A model generated the notes under the pieces. It saw only the letters and a program-made list of their open reading frames with translations. It was not told the origin of the DNA and ran no database searches. Position numbers and translations under genes: made by a program. From Pedobacter segetis (GTDB lineage Bacteria > Bacteroidota > Bacteroidia > Sphingobacteriales > Sphingobacteriaceae), in NCBI RefSeq assembly GCF_016623585.1, contig NZ_JAEHFY010000026.1, positions 1-48,078 of the forward strand: a DNA stretch of 48,078 bases, given 5' to 3'. Below, in pieces: positions 17,517 through 27,090 of the stretch. Position 1 is the first letter of the stretch. Every line of letters starts with the position of its first letter.

Positions 17517-18947
17517 ATGAAAACAATAACCAAATATATAAGCTTTTTAGTTTTAATGGCCTTGGTGCTAACATCATCTTGCGAAAAGATCTTGAATAAA
17601 GAACCAACAGACAAATTATCCCTAGAAGATCTTTTTAAAGATACCCAAGGTGCAAAAACCGCTTTAGCAGGTGCTTACAAATCTTTATTGAGTTCTGATA
17701 CCTACCAAAAAAACCTGATGATCTATCCCGATATAATGGGCGGTAACATCAAGTATTTTAAAACAAGCAACACCATATTTGATGATATTTATAACCTTAT
17801 CCAAAGCAGGAATGATTGTACCTTAAACAGCACTTATCAAGAGCTTTATAGCCAGCTCAATAATGTGAACAACATCATAAAATACACACCTTCGGCAAGC
17901 GGGCCGGCAGCAGAAAAAAACAGGTTAGTTGCAGAAGCAACTTGTATTAGGGCGCTTTTGCATTTCAATTTATTGAAGATTTTTGCCCGTCCTTATCAAT
18001 ATACCTCAGATGCTTCTCATGTAGGTATAGTGATCAACCTTAAGCCTCAGTTATATGGCGATCCTAGCCCACAAAGATCAAGCGTTGCACAAAGCTATTT
18101 GGCAATCGTAACGGATCTTAAAAGCGCCATAAATGGTTTAGAAGGAAACCCCGTGTTTACAACTGGTTACCAGGTAAATTACTTTAACAAAACCGCTGCA
18201 AAAGCATTGTTGAGCAAAGTTTATCTTTATAGTGATGATTTTGCAGATGCCTTTGCTTTGGCAGATGAAGTGATTAAAGACCCTAATTATAGGTTGCTAA
18301 ACAACAACGAATATGTTGCCAGTTGGGTGGGGCGCAAACCATCCGCAGAGTCTATTTTTGAATTGGCAATAGAAAATGATTTTAGCGGGAATTCCATAGG
18401 CAATTATTATGATCTTAACGATGCCATGTATGGGCAGTTTGCGGCCACCAATGATCTTTTGAACTTGTATAGCACCACTGATGTGAGAGGGAAAAACACC
18501 ATGTTCAATTCTAAAACCATCAATTCCACCACCTTTTATGCAACCAAAAAATACGCACAGGGTTCTTTAAATGCTACACCTGTAAAAGTTTTAAGATTAT
18601 CTGAGATTTATTTGATAAGGGCAGAGTGTTATGCACAAGCCAATAATTTCACTTTGGCTAACGCCGATTTGAACACCATAAGAAAAAGGGCAGATCCTGC
18701 CGCAACAGACCTGGGTTTAAGCAATAAAACAGACCTGTTAAACGCTATATATATAGAAAGAAGAAAAGAACTGGATTTTGAAGGTAACCTACTTTTCGAT
18801 TTATTAAGAACCAAGCAAGGCATCAATAGAACAGATTGCAATGCACAAACCTGTACCTTACCATTTACAGATTACCGTTTAATTATGCCTTTACCCGCGG
18901 CAACCGTAAATGCAAACAATGTTATTATCCAAAACGAAGGCTATTAA
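17517..18947 (+). CDS. SusD/RagB family surface lipoprotein
   Basis: This 476-residue substrate-binding lipoprotein forms the lid of the SusC channel. The lipobox is LTSSC with Cys22. The N-terminal EKILNKEPTDKLSLEDLF and the RAECYAQANNFTLANADLNTIRKRA and ERRKELDFEGNLLFDLLR segments are standard SusD TPR and C-terminal motifs. It starts 11 nt after the susC stop. The sequence does not resemble starch-binding SusD in a way that lets the substrate be named. Confidence 0.94.
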   Translation: MKTITKYISFLVLMALVLTSSCEKILNKEPTDKLSLEDLFKDTQGAKTALAGAYKSLLSSDTYQKNLMIYPDIMGGNIKYFKTSNTIFDDIYNLIQSRNDCTLNSTYQELYSQLNNVNNIIKYTPSASGPAAEKNRLVAEATCIRALLHFNLLKIFARPYQYTSDASHVGIVINLKPQLYGDPSPQRSSVAQSYLAIVTDLKSAINGLEGNPVFTTGYQVNYFNKTAAKALLSKVYLYSDDFADAFALADEVIKDPNYRLLNNNEYVASWVGRKPSAESIFELAIENDFSGNSIGNYYDLNDAMYGQFAATNDLLNLYSTTDVRGKNTMFNSKTINSTTFYATKKYAQGSLNATPVKVLRLSEIYLIRAECYAQANNFTLANADLNTIRKRADPAATDLGLSNKTDLLNAIYIERRKELDFEGNLLFDLLRTKQGINRTDCNAQTCTLPFTDYRLIMPLPAATVNANNVIIQNEGY

Positions 18948-18957
18948 ATCTAAAATC

Positions 18958-19569
18958 ATGAAACATACTTTTTATCTCTTGCTCATTTTAATTATTAGTT
19001 TTACCGCTTGTAAAAAAGATGCTCCACCTACAAAAGATGATCTCTACCCAGATAAACCGATACAAGCATCAGCTTCGGCAATAAATACTTTTCAAAAACC
19101 AGATCCTTTTTATCAGTTATATGTTTACAGGTACGATCCCGATACGCAATCTTGGACAAAAAGGATAGGAGGGCATTTCTCAACTATTTCTCTTACCGAT
19201 AGCACCTATCTTGGTTTCACAAATCCTTATGTAGCAGATAGCGGGGTAGCCATGTTTGATATGGTTAAATTATATGGGGATGTGATCGGTAGTACCGCTA
19301 TCAAAACAGCACAAATTAATGTAGATCAAGTTTTGCAGTTTGTGCCTTATACCCCAGGTGCCAAAAAAGGCGATGTAAAAGTAAAAGCACAAGATGTTAC
19401 CGTTACCAAAAAAGACGGCACCACATTTAAGGTAGGCATCAGCGGAAGCGGCACTTATGATGAAACTACACAGCTGATAGATTTAGAGATTAAGTTTGAT
19501 AATTCTAGGATAAACTTACCCAACACCTCTTATAAATATAAACTGAGTGTTACCGCATTAACATTGTAG
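18958..19569 (+). CDS. Lipoprotein of unknown function in SusCD operon
   Basis: This lipoprotein of 203 residues has Cys18 in the lipobox SFTAC, followed by KKDAPPTKDD, a charged stretch common in surface-exposed Bacteroidota lipoproteins. An upstream in-frame ATG at 18910 lies inside susD and would destroy the signal peptide, so the start is placed at 18958. The rest looks all-beta, with an alternating pattern such as VKVKAQDVTVTKKDGTTFKV near 150. I do not recognise a named family. It sits 10 nt after susD and 3 nt before the peroxidase gene, so it is an operon member. A SusE/SusF-like binding role or a peroxidase partner are both possible guesses. Confidence 0.75.
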   Translation: MKHTFYLLLILIISFTACKKDAPPTKDDLYPDKPIQASASAINTFQKPDPFYQLYVYRYDPDTQSWTKRIGGHFSTISLTDSTYLGFTNPYVADSGVAMFDMVKLYGDVIGSTAIKTAQINVDQVLQFVPYTPGAKKGDVKVKAQDVTVTKKDGTTFKVGISGSGTYDETTQLIDLEIKFDNSRINLPNTSYKYKLSVTALTL

Positions 19570-19572
19570 CAA

Positions 19573-20715
19573 ATGAAAAGAAACTTAATTATCCTTTCTG
19601 GATTAAGCATCATTATTTTTGGATGTGCTTTTTTACAAGGGCAGCCTAGGGTATATACCATTGATGAATTAAGAGCAATATATAGCAGTGGCGATGTTTC
19701 TAAATGGCCAAAACCCAATTTAGACGATGAGGCAAAAAAGGATTTTAAAGATATAGGATACTTAGGCCGGCCTAGCTACCCAGCCGATAACCCCTTTAAC
19801 GATGACAAAGAAAAATTGGGCAAAACCCTTTTTTTTGATCCACGTTTATCAGCCTCTAAACAAATAGCTTGCGCCTCTTGCCATGATCCAGAATTGGGTT
19901 GGGGCGATGGTAGGAGATTGGCATACGGCCATGATCGGCAAAATGGCAAACGTAATGCTATGACAATCATCAACTCTGCCTTTTATAAAAAATTGTTTTG
20001 GGACGGAAGGGCAAAAAGCCTAGAAGATCAATCGGGTTTCCCGGTACAAGATCATTTAGAGATGAACCAAGATTTAACAAGCATGGTTAAAAACGTGAGC
20101 GATATCAAGGGTTATGCACCCATGTTTGAAAAAGCCTTCGGTGATAAAGATGTTACCCTAGATAAGATACAAAAAGCGATAGCCACTTTTGAGCGATCTA
20201 TTGTTAGCACCAATTCACGTTTTGATTCTTTTGTTAAAGGTAACCCCAAAGCATTAAAAGATAATGAAATTGAAGGGATGCACTTATTTAGAACCAAGGC
20301 CAGGTGTATCAATTGCCATAACACGCCATTATTTAGCGATAATCTATTCCATAACGATGGGCAAGCCTTGTTAGGATCTAAAATGCAAGATCTGGGCAGG
20401 TATAATGTAACAAAAAACCTAGCCGATGTGGGTAAATTCAGAACGCCATCTTTAAGAGAAACCAGCATTACAGGGCCTTGGATGCACCATGGTAATTTCC
20501 CGTCTTTAAAAGATGTAATAGAGTTTTATAATTTTGGAAACCCCATTGCAACTCCCAAGAACGCCGTAATTCCAGATTCACTTCTAATTGCAAAAAAATC
20601 GCCAATGTTACAGAAGCTAAACCTTACTTTAGAAGAGCAAGAAGATTTAGAAGCTTTTTTAAGGGCTATCAGCACAAGGGTAAGTAAAATCAATGCGCCC
20701 ACATTACCACAATAA
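19573..20715 (+). CDS. Di-haem cytochrome c peroxidase (CcpA/MauG family) lipoprotein
   Basis: This enzyme of 380 residues has two c-type haem sites, C100-ASC-H104 and C245-INC-H249. This is the layout of bacterial di-haem peroxidases, which reduce hydrogen peroxide with electrons from cytochromes, and of MauG-like enzymes, which oxidise a protein partner. The N-terminus has a lipobox with Cys18 (IIFGC), so it is probably membrane-anchored in the periplasm. Other family motifs include KLGKTLFFDPRLS, WGDGRR, FWDGRAKSLEDQ and GKFRTPSLRE. It is the last gene of the sigma-FecR-SusCD operon, 3 nt after the lipoprotein. A peroxidase in a SusCD operon is unusual and may act on the imported ligand, for example an iron or haem complex. 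That is inference. Confidence 0.92.
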   Translation: MKRNLIILSGLSIIIFGCAFLQGQPRVYTIDELRAIYSSGDVSKWPKPNLDDEAKKDFKDIGYLGRPSYPADNPFNDDKEKLGKTLFFDPRLSASKQIACASCHDPELGWGDGRRLAYGHDRQNGKRNAMTIINSAFYKKLFWDGRAKSLEDQSGFPVQDHLEMNQDLTSMVKNVSDIKGYAPMFEKAFGDKDVTLDKIQKAIATFERSIVSTNSRFDSFVKGNPKALKDNEIEGMHLFRTKARCINCHNTPLFSDNLFHNDGQALLGSKMQDLGRYNVTKNLADVGKFRTPSLRETSITGPWMHHGNFPSLKDVIEFYNFGNPIATPKNAVIPDSLLIAKKSPMLQKLNLTLEEQEDLEAFLRAISTRVSKINAPTLPQ

Positions 20716-20840
20716 TTTAATGATTTTTTTATTGTTCAAATAATTGATAGGTATAACATTCTGGTTAGATTATAGATTTTATAAATAAGCATATTGTATT
20801 TTACGATTAAAATTTTGCCGTAAAATAACTTACCTTGTAA

Positions 20841-23117
<2,277 letters not shown>

Positions 23118-23144
23118 GGCTTTCTAATCACATGAAATTTAAAA

Positions 23145-23181
23145 CCTAACCATCTTTAATACTTTATTAAAAATGGTTAGG
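23145..23181. terminator. Bidirectional terminator-like hairpin between katG and Smr gene
   Basis: CCTAACCAT (23145-23153) pairs with ATGGTTAGG (23173-23181). After one mismatch the stem continues as TTTAATA with TATTAAA around a 3-nt loop, giving about 16 base pairs. It lies between two convergent genes. On the minus strand it is followed by TTTTAAATTT. Confidence 0.7.
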
Positions 23182-23288
23182 GTTAATAAACCATCACTAT
23201 GTTATAGCAGAAAAAAACGTATTAAACCAATTTTTCTAATGATCAAAAAAACATTTGCAAACCGATAATTATTCTGGTTTTTGCCATA

Positions 23289-24233
23289 TTACTTTAAAAC
23301 AACTTCCGTGGCACCATAACCAAATTTTTCTTTTTGGGCATCCATATAAGTTCTTACCTGAGGGTGTTTGCTTACAATTTTGTGTATCTCATGCTGTAAA
23401 GTCTTGTTGCCTATACCGTGTATAAATACTATTTTCTCAAATTGATGAACTATTGCGGCATCTAAACCTTCTTCAAATTTGGCCATCTGTATAGCCAACA
23501 TTTCTTGCTTTTTCAAAAAATGGTAATCCTCCCTTAATTTTTCTATATGGAGGTCTATTTCTTTAGCAAGTTTTGCAACCTGTTTTTTCTCTTCTTTAGG
23601 TTTAAAAAAAGCCTCCTTTAATTTTTGGGCATCAATTAAAACTTCTGCTTGATCCATCCTAAAAAGCCAACCGTTCTCGTTCAAGATAGCTATCTGGGAT
23701 TTACTGCCTGCAAAATCTTTGGCTTTAAAACCTATATCAAAACTTATAGGCTTTAATTGCGGTCTGTTTTGATGAGTAAAAAATAGAGCCTCAAAATAAA
23801 ATTGAGGCCAAATATCCAATTCTGCCAAAGAAGCAGAATACATTTTGACGGTCGATTTTGCGCCCAATTTATCAGCAAACTCTCCCTTAAAAATCTGTTT
23901 TGCCGATGTTTTAAAAGTAACTAATATTTGGTAAGAAGTTTGGTTAACTAAATGGAAATGCACAATAGATCCTTTATTCTTATCCGTAACTGCTGCCAAA
24001 AAAATGCCCTTTTCTACAAAATCTTGCTCATTGTTTTCTATTCTCGTATTTGATATTGTGCTTTCTAAATTTGTTTCATGACCATGTACTCTTGTTAAAT
24101 TGCTTATCATCACAGGAATTTCAAAATCATCTTCCCCTGTTACGCCAACCACCTGGTCGTTTATTATTTTGGTAATATACCCTTCACGTTTTTCATCTAC
24201 AAAGCGTACAAATTCTCCTAACTGGTATTTCAT
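23289..24233 (-). CDS. Smr-domain protein with DUF2027-type N-terminus
   Basis: This 314-residue cytosolic protein of the MutS2-related Smr family is common in Bacteroidota. The N-terminal part begins with a small barrel (KYQLGEFVRFVDEKREGYIT) of the DUF2027 type. A basic coiled-coil stretch (about 215-245, EKKQVAKLAKEIDLHIEKLR) leads to the C-terminal Smr domain, recognisable by DLHIEKL and FIHGIGNKTLQHEI. Smr domains bind or nick branched nucleic acids; the biological role of this form is not known to me. It is a single gene, convergent with katG. Confidence 0.82.
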   Translation of the reverse strand: MKYQLGEFVRFVDEKREGYITKIINDQVVGVTGEDDFEIPVMISNLTRVHGHETNLESTISNTRIENNEQDFVEKGIFLAAVTDKNKGSIVHFHLVNQTSYQILVTFKTSAKQIFKGEFADKLGAKSTVKMYSASLAELDIWPQFYFEALFFTHQNRPQLKPISFDIGFKAKDFAGSKSQIAILNENGWLFRMDQAEVLIDAQKLKEAFFKPKEEKKQVAKLAKEIDLHIEKLREDYHFLKKQEMLAIQMAKFEEGLDAAIVHQFEKIVFIHGIGNKTLQHEIHKIVSKHPQVRTYMDAQKEKFGYGATEVVLK

Positions 24234-24512
24234 AAGGTAAAGATAACATAAAACCTATTGCAAAATGCTTAAGGTGGAAGGCAAAAAGCCCGTGTTTATG
24301 TTTTATTTTCTATGTGGTTTTTGGTTTAAGCCTTCTGCTTAATATAGCAATGGCTTTTATACCTAAACCCCATTGGCAGCGGTATGTTTTTTGCGCAATT
24401 CGTCTTTGCTCTGGCAAAAAAAACATTTAGCAGAAAGTCCCAAAGGGATGGCTTTGCCAAGGGACTACCATTAATAAATGCGAATGGCTTTGCTTTTCAA
24501 ATCTATTTAAAA
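24234..24512. other. Intergenic stretch, no gene seen
   Basis: This 279-nt gap lies between the Smr gene and the histidine kinase. It contains a possible stem GTCCC (24438-24442) with GGGAC (24462-24466) and several GGCTTTGC/GGCAAAA-like short repeats. No convincing coding frame, promoter box or RNA was found. Confidence 0.4.
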
Positions 24513-26822
24513 CTATGCTTCTATGGGCAGTTCAAAATAGAATGTAGAACCCTCTCCTATTTTACTATCTACCCAAATTTTACCATTATGCTTTCTAATG
24601 ATCTCTGAAGCGATAAATAGCCCTATACCAAATCCGGGAAATGTTTTTTCGTTTTTCCCCTCTACCCTATAAAAGCGCTCAAAAACTTTTTTCCTGTCTT
24701 CTTCTTTAAGTCCAATGCCTTTGTCTTTAACAGATATTCTAACCCTATTATTTATAACACTAGATTTAACCTCAACATTTAAAGAACCTGGTGAATATTT
24801 CACGGCATTTGTTAAAAAGTTGACCAAAACTTGAGCAATATTTTCTCTATCAGCAAATACTTTACTGTTGGCCTCCTTGCAAAAAATGATTTGATGTTTT
24901 TGATTGATATGTTGAATTTCTTCAATCACATCTTCTACCAGATCATTTATCGCAAATTTTGTTTTTCTTAATAAAAGGCTGCCCATATTAATCTTGGAAA
25001 CATCTAATAAATCTGATACTAAGGTTGTTAACGTAACCACTTGTTTATTAAGAATGTTTAATGCATTGTTTAAAAAGGCATCGTTGCTATTCTTATATTT
25101 ATTGCTTAGCAGTTGTACATAACCCTTTACAGAGGTTATAGGTGTTTTAAGCTCATGGCTAGCCATACTGATAAAAAAATCTTTTTGTTGATCAAGCTCC
25201 TTAATATCATGAATATCTGTACTGGTTCCAACCCACATTTTGATATTTCCTTGATCGTCCTTAAAGGGTTTGGCCCTACTCAACTGCCAACGGTATTGCC
25301 CATCTTTTCTCACAAACCTATGCTCGCACAAGAAATCATTCCCAGTTTTAACGGCATCTTTCCAAAGTTTAAAGTTTATTTCGCGATCATCGGGATGTAC
25401 AATTTCTGCCCAACCGTTATTTTCTAAAATACTTTCATCTAAACCTGTGTACTTATAAACGGATTTGTTGAAATAAGTAAGGATGCCCTTGGTATTCCCT
25501 ATCCAAACAAATTGTGGCATTTCGTTTGCCAAAAGTCTAAACTTCTCCTCTCTTTCAACTAAATCTTTCTCGTACTTTTTCTCATTGGTAATATCTTTTA
25601 TGGTGCCGATCATTTTTGCAGGATTATTATCTTCATCATAAAACAATTTCCCGTTAGCTTCTATCCAATGGATAGAACCATCTTCCCAAAAAATCTTGGT
25701 TTCATAATTCAAATAACCCGTTTCAATTACTTTATTATTGGCCGCACTTCTAATAGCTTCCTCATCAGGATGAAGGAGCTTGATAATCTTTGTGCTGTCT
25801 AATTTATCCCTGTTTTCAAACCCGAAAATTTGGGCATATCTATCAGAAAAAATCCCTTTCTTTTCTTTGACATCGTATTCCCAAACCCCTAGCCTGCTCG
25901 CATCAATCACTATTTTAAGTCTATCTTCACTTTCTATAATCTTTTGTTTTGATAATACTTGAGGAGTTAAATCTGTTGCCATAGCAAAAATACTGATTAC
26001 CTTACCCTCCTCATCTTTTACTGGCTGATAAACAAAATTTAGATAAAAAGTTTCTAAAACACCGTTTCGAGGTAATAATACAGGTCTTTCAAATGCTTCA
26101 AATTTTATACCCGTGGTAAAAACTTGATTCATTAAATCTTCTAGCCCTTGGTCTTTCGCTTCTGGTAGTCCCTCAAAGATAGGTTTGTTTAATACTTCGC
26201 TTGCGTTCTTACCCCATAATTCCAACATCATCTCGTTGGCAATCTCTACGATATAATCTCTTCCCTTAAAAATGCACATGGCAACTGGGGCCTGCATAAT
26301 ATTCTCGTAATATTGTTTATTTGCCCTTTCTAATTGTCTTCGGGCATAAACATCTTTAGTGGTTTCTACACAAGTGGTTAAAACGCCCGCAATAGAATCA
26401 GATTCGTCAAAAATGGGGCTGTAACTAAAGGTCCAATAAACATCTTCTATTTTACCGTTTCGGTAAATTGGGATGAGCTGGTCTTCGCTCCAAGTTGATA
26501 GACCAGTTATAAATACTTGATTTATAAGCGGGTAAATAATATCCCAAATTTCTGGCCAGGCATCTTTGCCCATTTGTCCTAAAATATTTGGATGTTTTCC
26601 CTCATTTCCTAAACTTGGGCGATAAGCGTCGTTATAAAAACATAAATGATCTTTACCCCAAAAAATAAACCCGGGAAACTTTGAACTCAATACGATACTT
26701 AAAGCAGTCCGCAAACTTTGGGGCCAACCCACCGGATTACCTACCGAGGTCTTTGACCAATCCTTTTCCCGAATAAGCCTTTCCATTTCTCCACCTTTTG
26801 AGAGGAATTTTAACTGATGCAT
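24513..26822 (-). CDS. Multi-PAS sensor histidine kinase
   Basis: This soluble hybrid-free histidine kinase has 769 residues and no membrane segment. It has about four PAS/PAC units between residues 30 and 530, including FWGKDHLCFYNDAYRPSLG near the start and two YxWxxS/T-type PAC ends. The dimerisation domain follows with the phospho-acceptor H556 in MASHELKTPI. The ATPase domain shows the N box NFLTNAVKYSPG, G1 VKDKGIGL and G2 GFGIGLF, and the protein ends in FYFELPIEA. The start MHQLKFLSKGGEM fits the family and is kept over Met13. No response regulator lies next to it, so the partner is unknown. It diverges from the thr operon, whose promoter lies within the shared 140-nt gap. Confidence 0.9.
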   Translation of the reverse strand: MHQLKFLSKGGEMERLIREKDWSKTSVGNPVGWPQSLRTALSIVLSSKFPGFIFWGKDHLCFYNDAYRPSLGNEGKHPNILGQMGKDAWPEIWDIIYPLINQVFITGLSTWSEDQLIPIYRNGKIEDVYWTFSYSPIFDESDSIAGVLTTCVETTKDVYARRQLERANKQYYENIMQAPVAMCIFKGRDYIVEIANEMMLELWGKNASEVLNKPIFEGLPEAKDQGLEDLMNQVFTTGIKFEAFERPVLLPRNGVLETFYLNFVYQPVKDEEGKVISIFAMATDLTPQVLSKQKIIESEDRLKIVIDASRLGVWEYDVKEKKGIFSDRYAQIFGFENRDKLDSTKIIKLLHPDEEAIRSAANNKVIETGYLNYETKIFWEDGSIHWIEANGKLFYDEDNNPAKMIGTIKDITNEKKYEKDLVEREEKFRLLANEMPQFVWIGNTKGILTYFNKSVYKYTGLDESILENNGWAEIVHPDDREINFKLWKDAVKTGNDFLCEHRFVRKDGQYRWQLSRAKPFKDDQGNIKMWVGTSTDIHDIKELDQQKDFFISMASHELKTPITSVKGYVQLLSNKYKNSNDAFLNNALNILNKQVVTLTTLVSDLLDVSKINMGSLLLRKTKFAINDLVEDVIEEIQHINQKHQIIFCKEANSKVFADRENIAQVLVNFLTNAVKYSPGSLNVEVKSSVINNRVRISVKDKGIGLKEEDRKKVFERFYRVEGKNEKTFPGFGIGLFIASEIIRKHNGKIWVDSKIGEGSTFYFELPIEA

Positions 26823-26909
26823 AGGTGTTATATAGATTTAAAAAACTTTGTTTTTCTAGGGCAATTTATTAAATAATTTGATTCAAATATTAAATTTATG
26901 AGATAAAAA

Positions 26910-26940
26910 TTTGCATTTAAAATTGTAAAGCTTAGTTTTG
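26910..26940 (+). promoter_or_regulatory. Promoter of the thrLABC operon
   Basis: TTTG at 26910-26913 and TAGTTTTG at 26933-26940 are separated by exactly 19 nt. This matches the Bacteroidota primary sigma consensus TTTG-N19-TAnnTTTG at every fixed position. Transcription would start at about 26946-26948, roughly 16 nt before the leader peptide. Confidence 0.8.
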
Positions 26941-26962
26941 GCAGCAGAAATAACACAAGCAA

Positions 26963-27013
26963 ATGATTTTAACAAACACATACACTACAACAACCACTAC
27001 GCTTATTGCGTAA
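26963..27013 (+). CDS. thrL: Threonine operon leader peptide
   Basis: This 16-codon reading frame encodes MILTNTYTTTTTTLIA followed by TAA. Eight of the sixteen residues are threonine, six of them consecutive (codons 8-13, 26984-27001), and two are isoleucine. Such a run is the sensing device of ribosome-mediated attenuation: scarce charged tRNA-Thr stalls the ribosome on the run and changes folding of the RNA downstream. It begins about 16 nt after the predicted transcription start and is followed by a hairpin cascade and terminator before thrA. It is too short for normal gene calling. The composition, position and downstream structures together make chance unlikely. Confidence 0.88.
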   Translation: MILTNTYTTTTTTLIA

Positions 27014-27078
27014 TGGAAGGTAGTTTATGGTTTAAACATACAAAAGCGCCTTCCGAATAATCGGTGGGCGCTTTTTTT
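26994..27078 (+). promoter_or_regulatory. Transcription attenuator of the thr operon
   Basis: Four RNA segments can be paired. Segment 1 (26994-27002, overlapping the last Thr codons) pairs with segment 2 (27008-27016) through CCA-TACGC and GCGTA-TGG with one mismatch. Segment 2's 3' part GGAAGG (27015-27020) can instead pair with CCTTCC of segment 3 (27049-27054). Segment 3 otherwise forms the terminator stem with segment 4 (27067-27075). A ribosome stalled at the Thr codons would block 1:2, permit 2:3 and prevent termination. This is the classic attenuation logic, inferred from base pairing only. Confidence 0.78.
27042..27078 (+). terminator. Rho-independent terminator of the thr attenuator
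   Basis: AAAAGCGCC (27042-27050) pairs with GGCGCTTTT (27067-27075). Inside, CCGA and TCGG form a further stem around ATAA. A run of seven T (27072-27078) follows. It ends 12 nt before the thrA start codon, so read-through is required for expression. Confidence 0.88.
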
Positions 27079-27090
27079 ATATCAATTAAA

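Noticed and set aside
18910..18957. Earlier start for the 203-residue lipoprotein
   Set aside because: It overlaps the susD end and would bury the lipoprotein signal peptide.
20794..20840. A possible katG promoter around AAAATTTTG and TACCTTG
   Set aside because: Neither box fits TAnnTTTG with a TTTG element at 19-21 nt, so the promoter could not be placed.
27064..27090. Earlier start for thrA
   Set aside because: It begins within the terminator stem of the attenuator, and aspartokinases begin at MKILKFGG.
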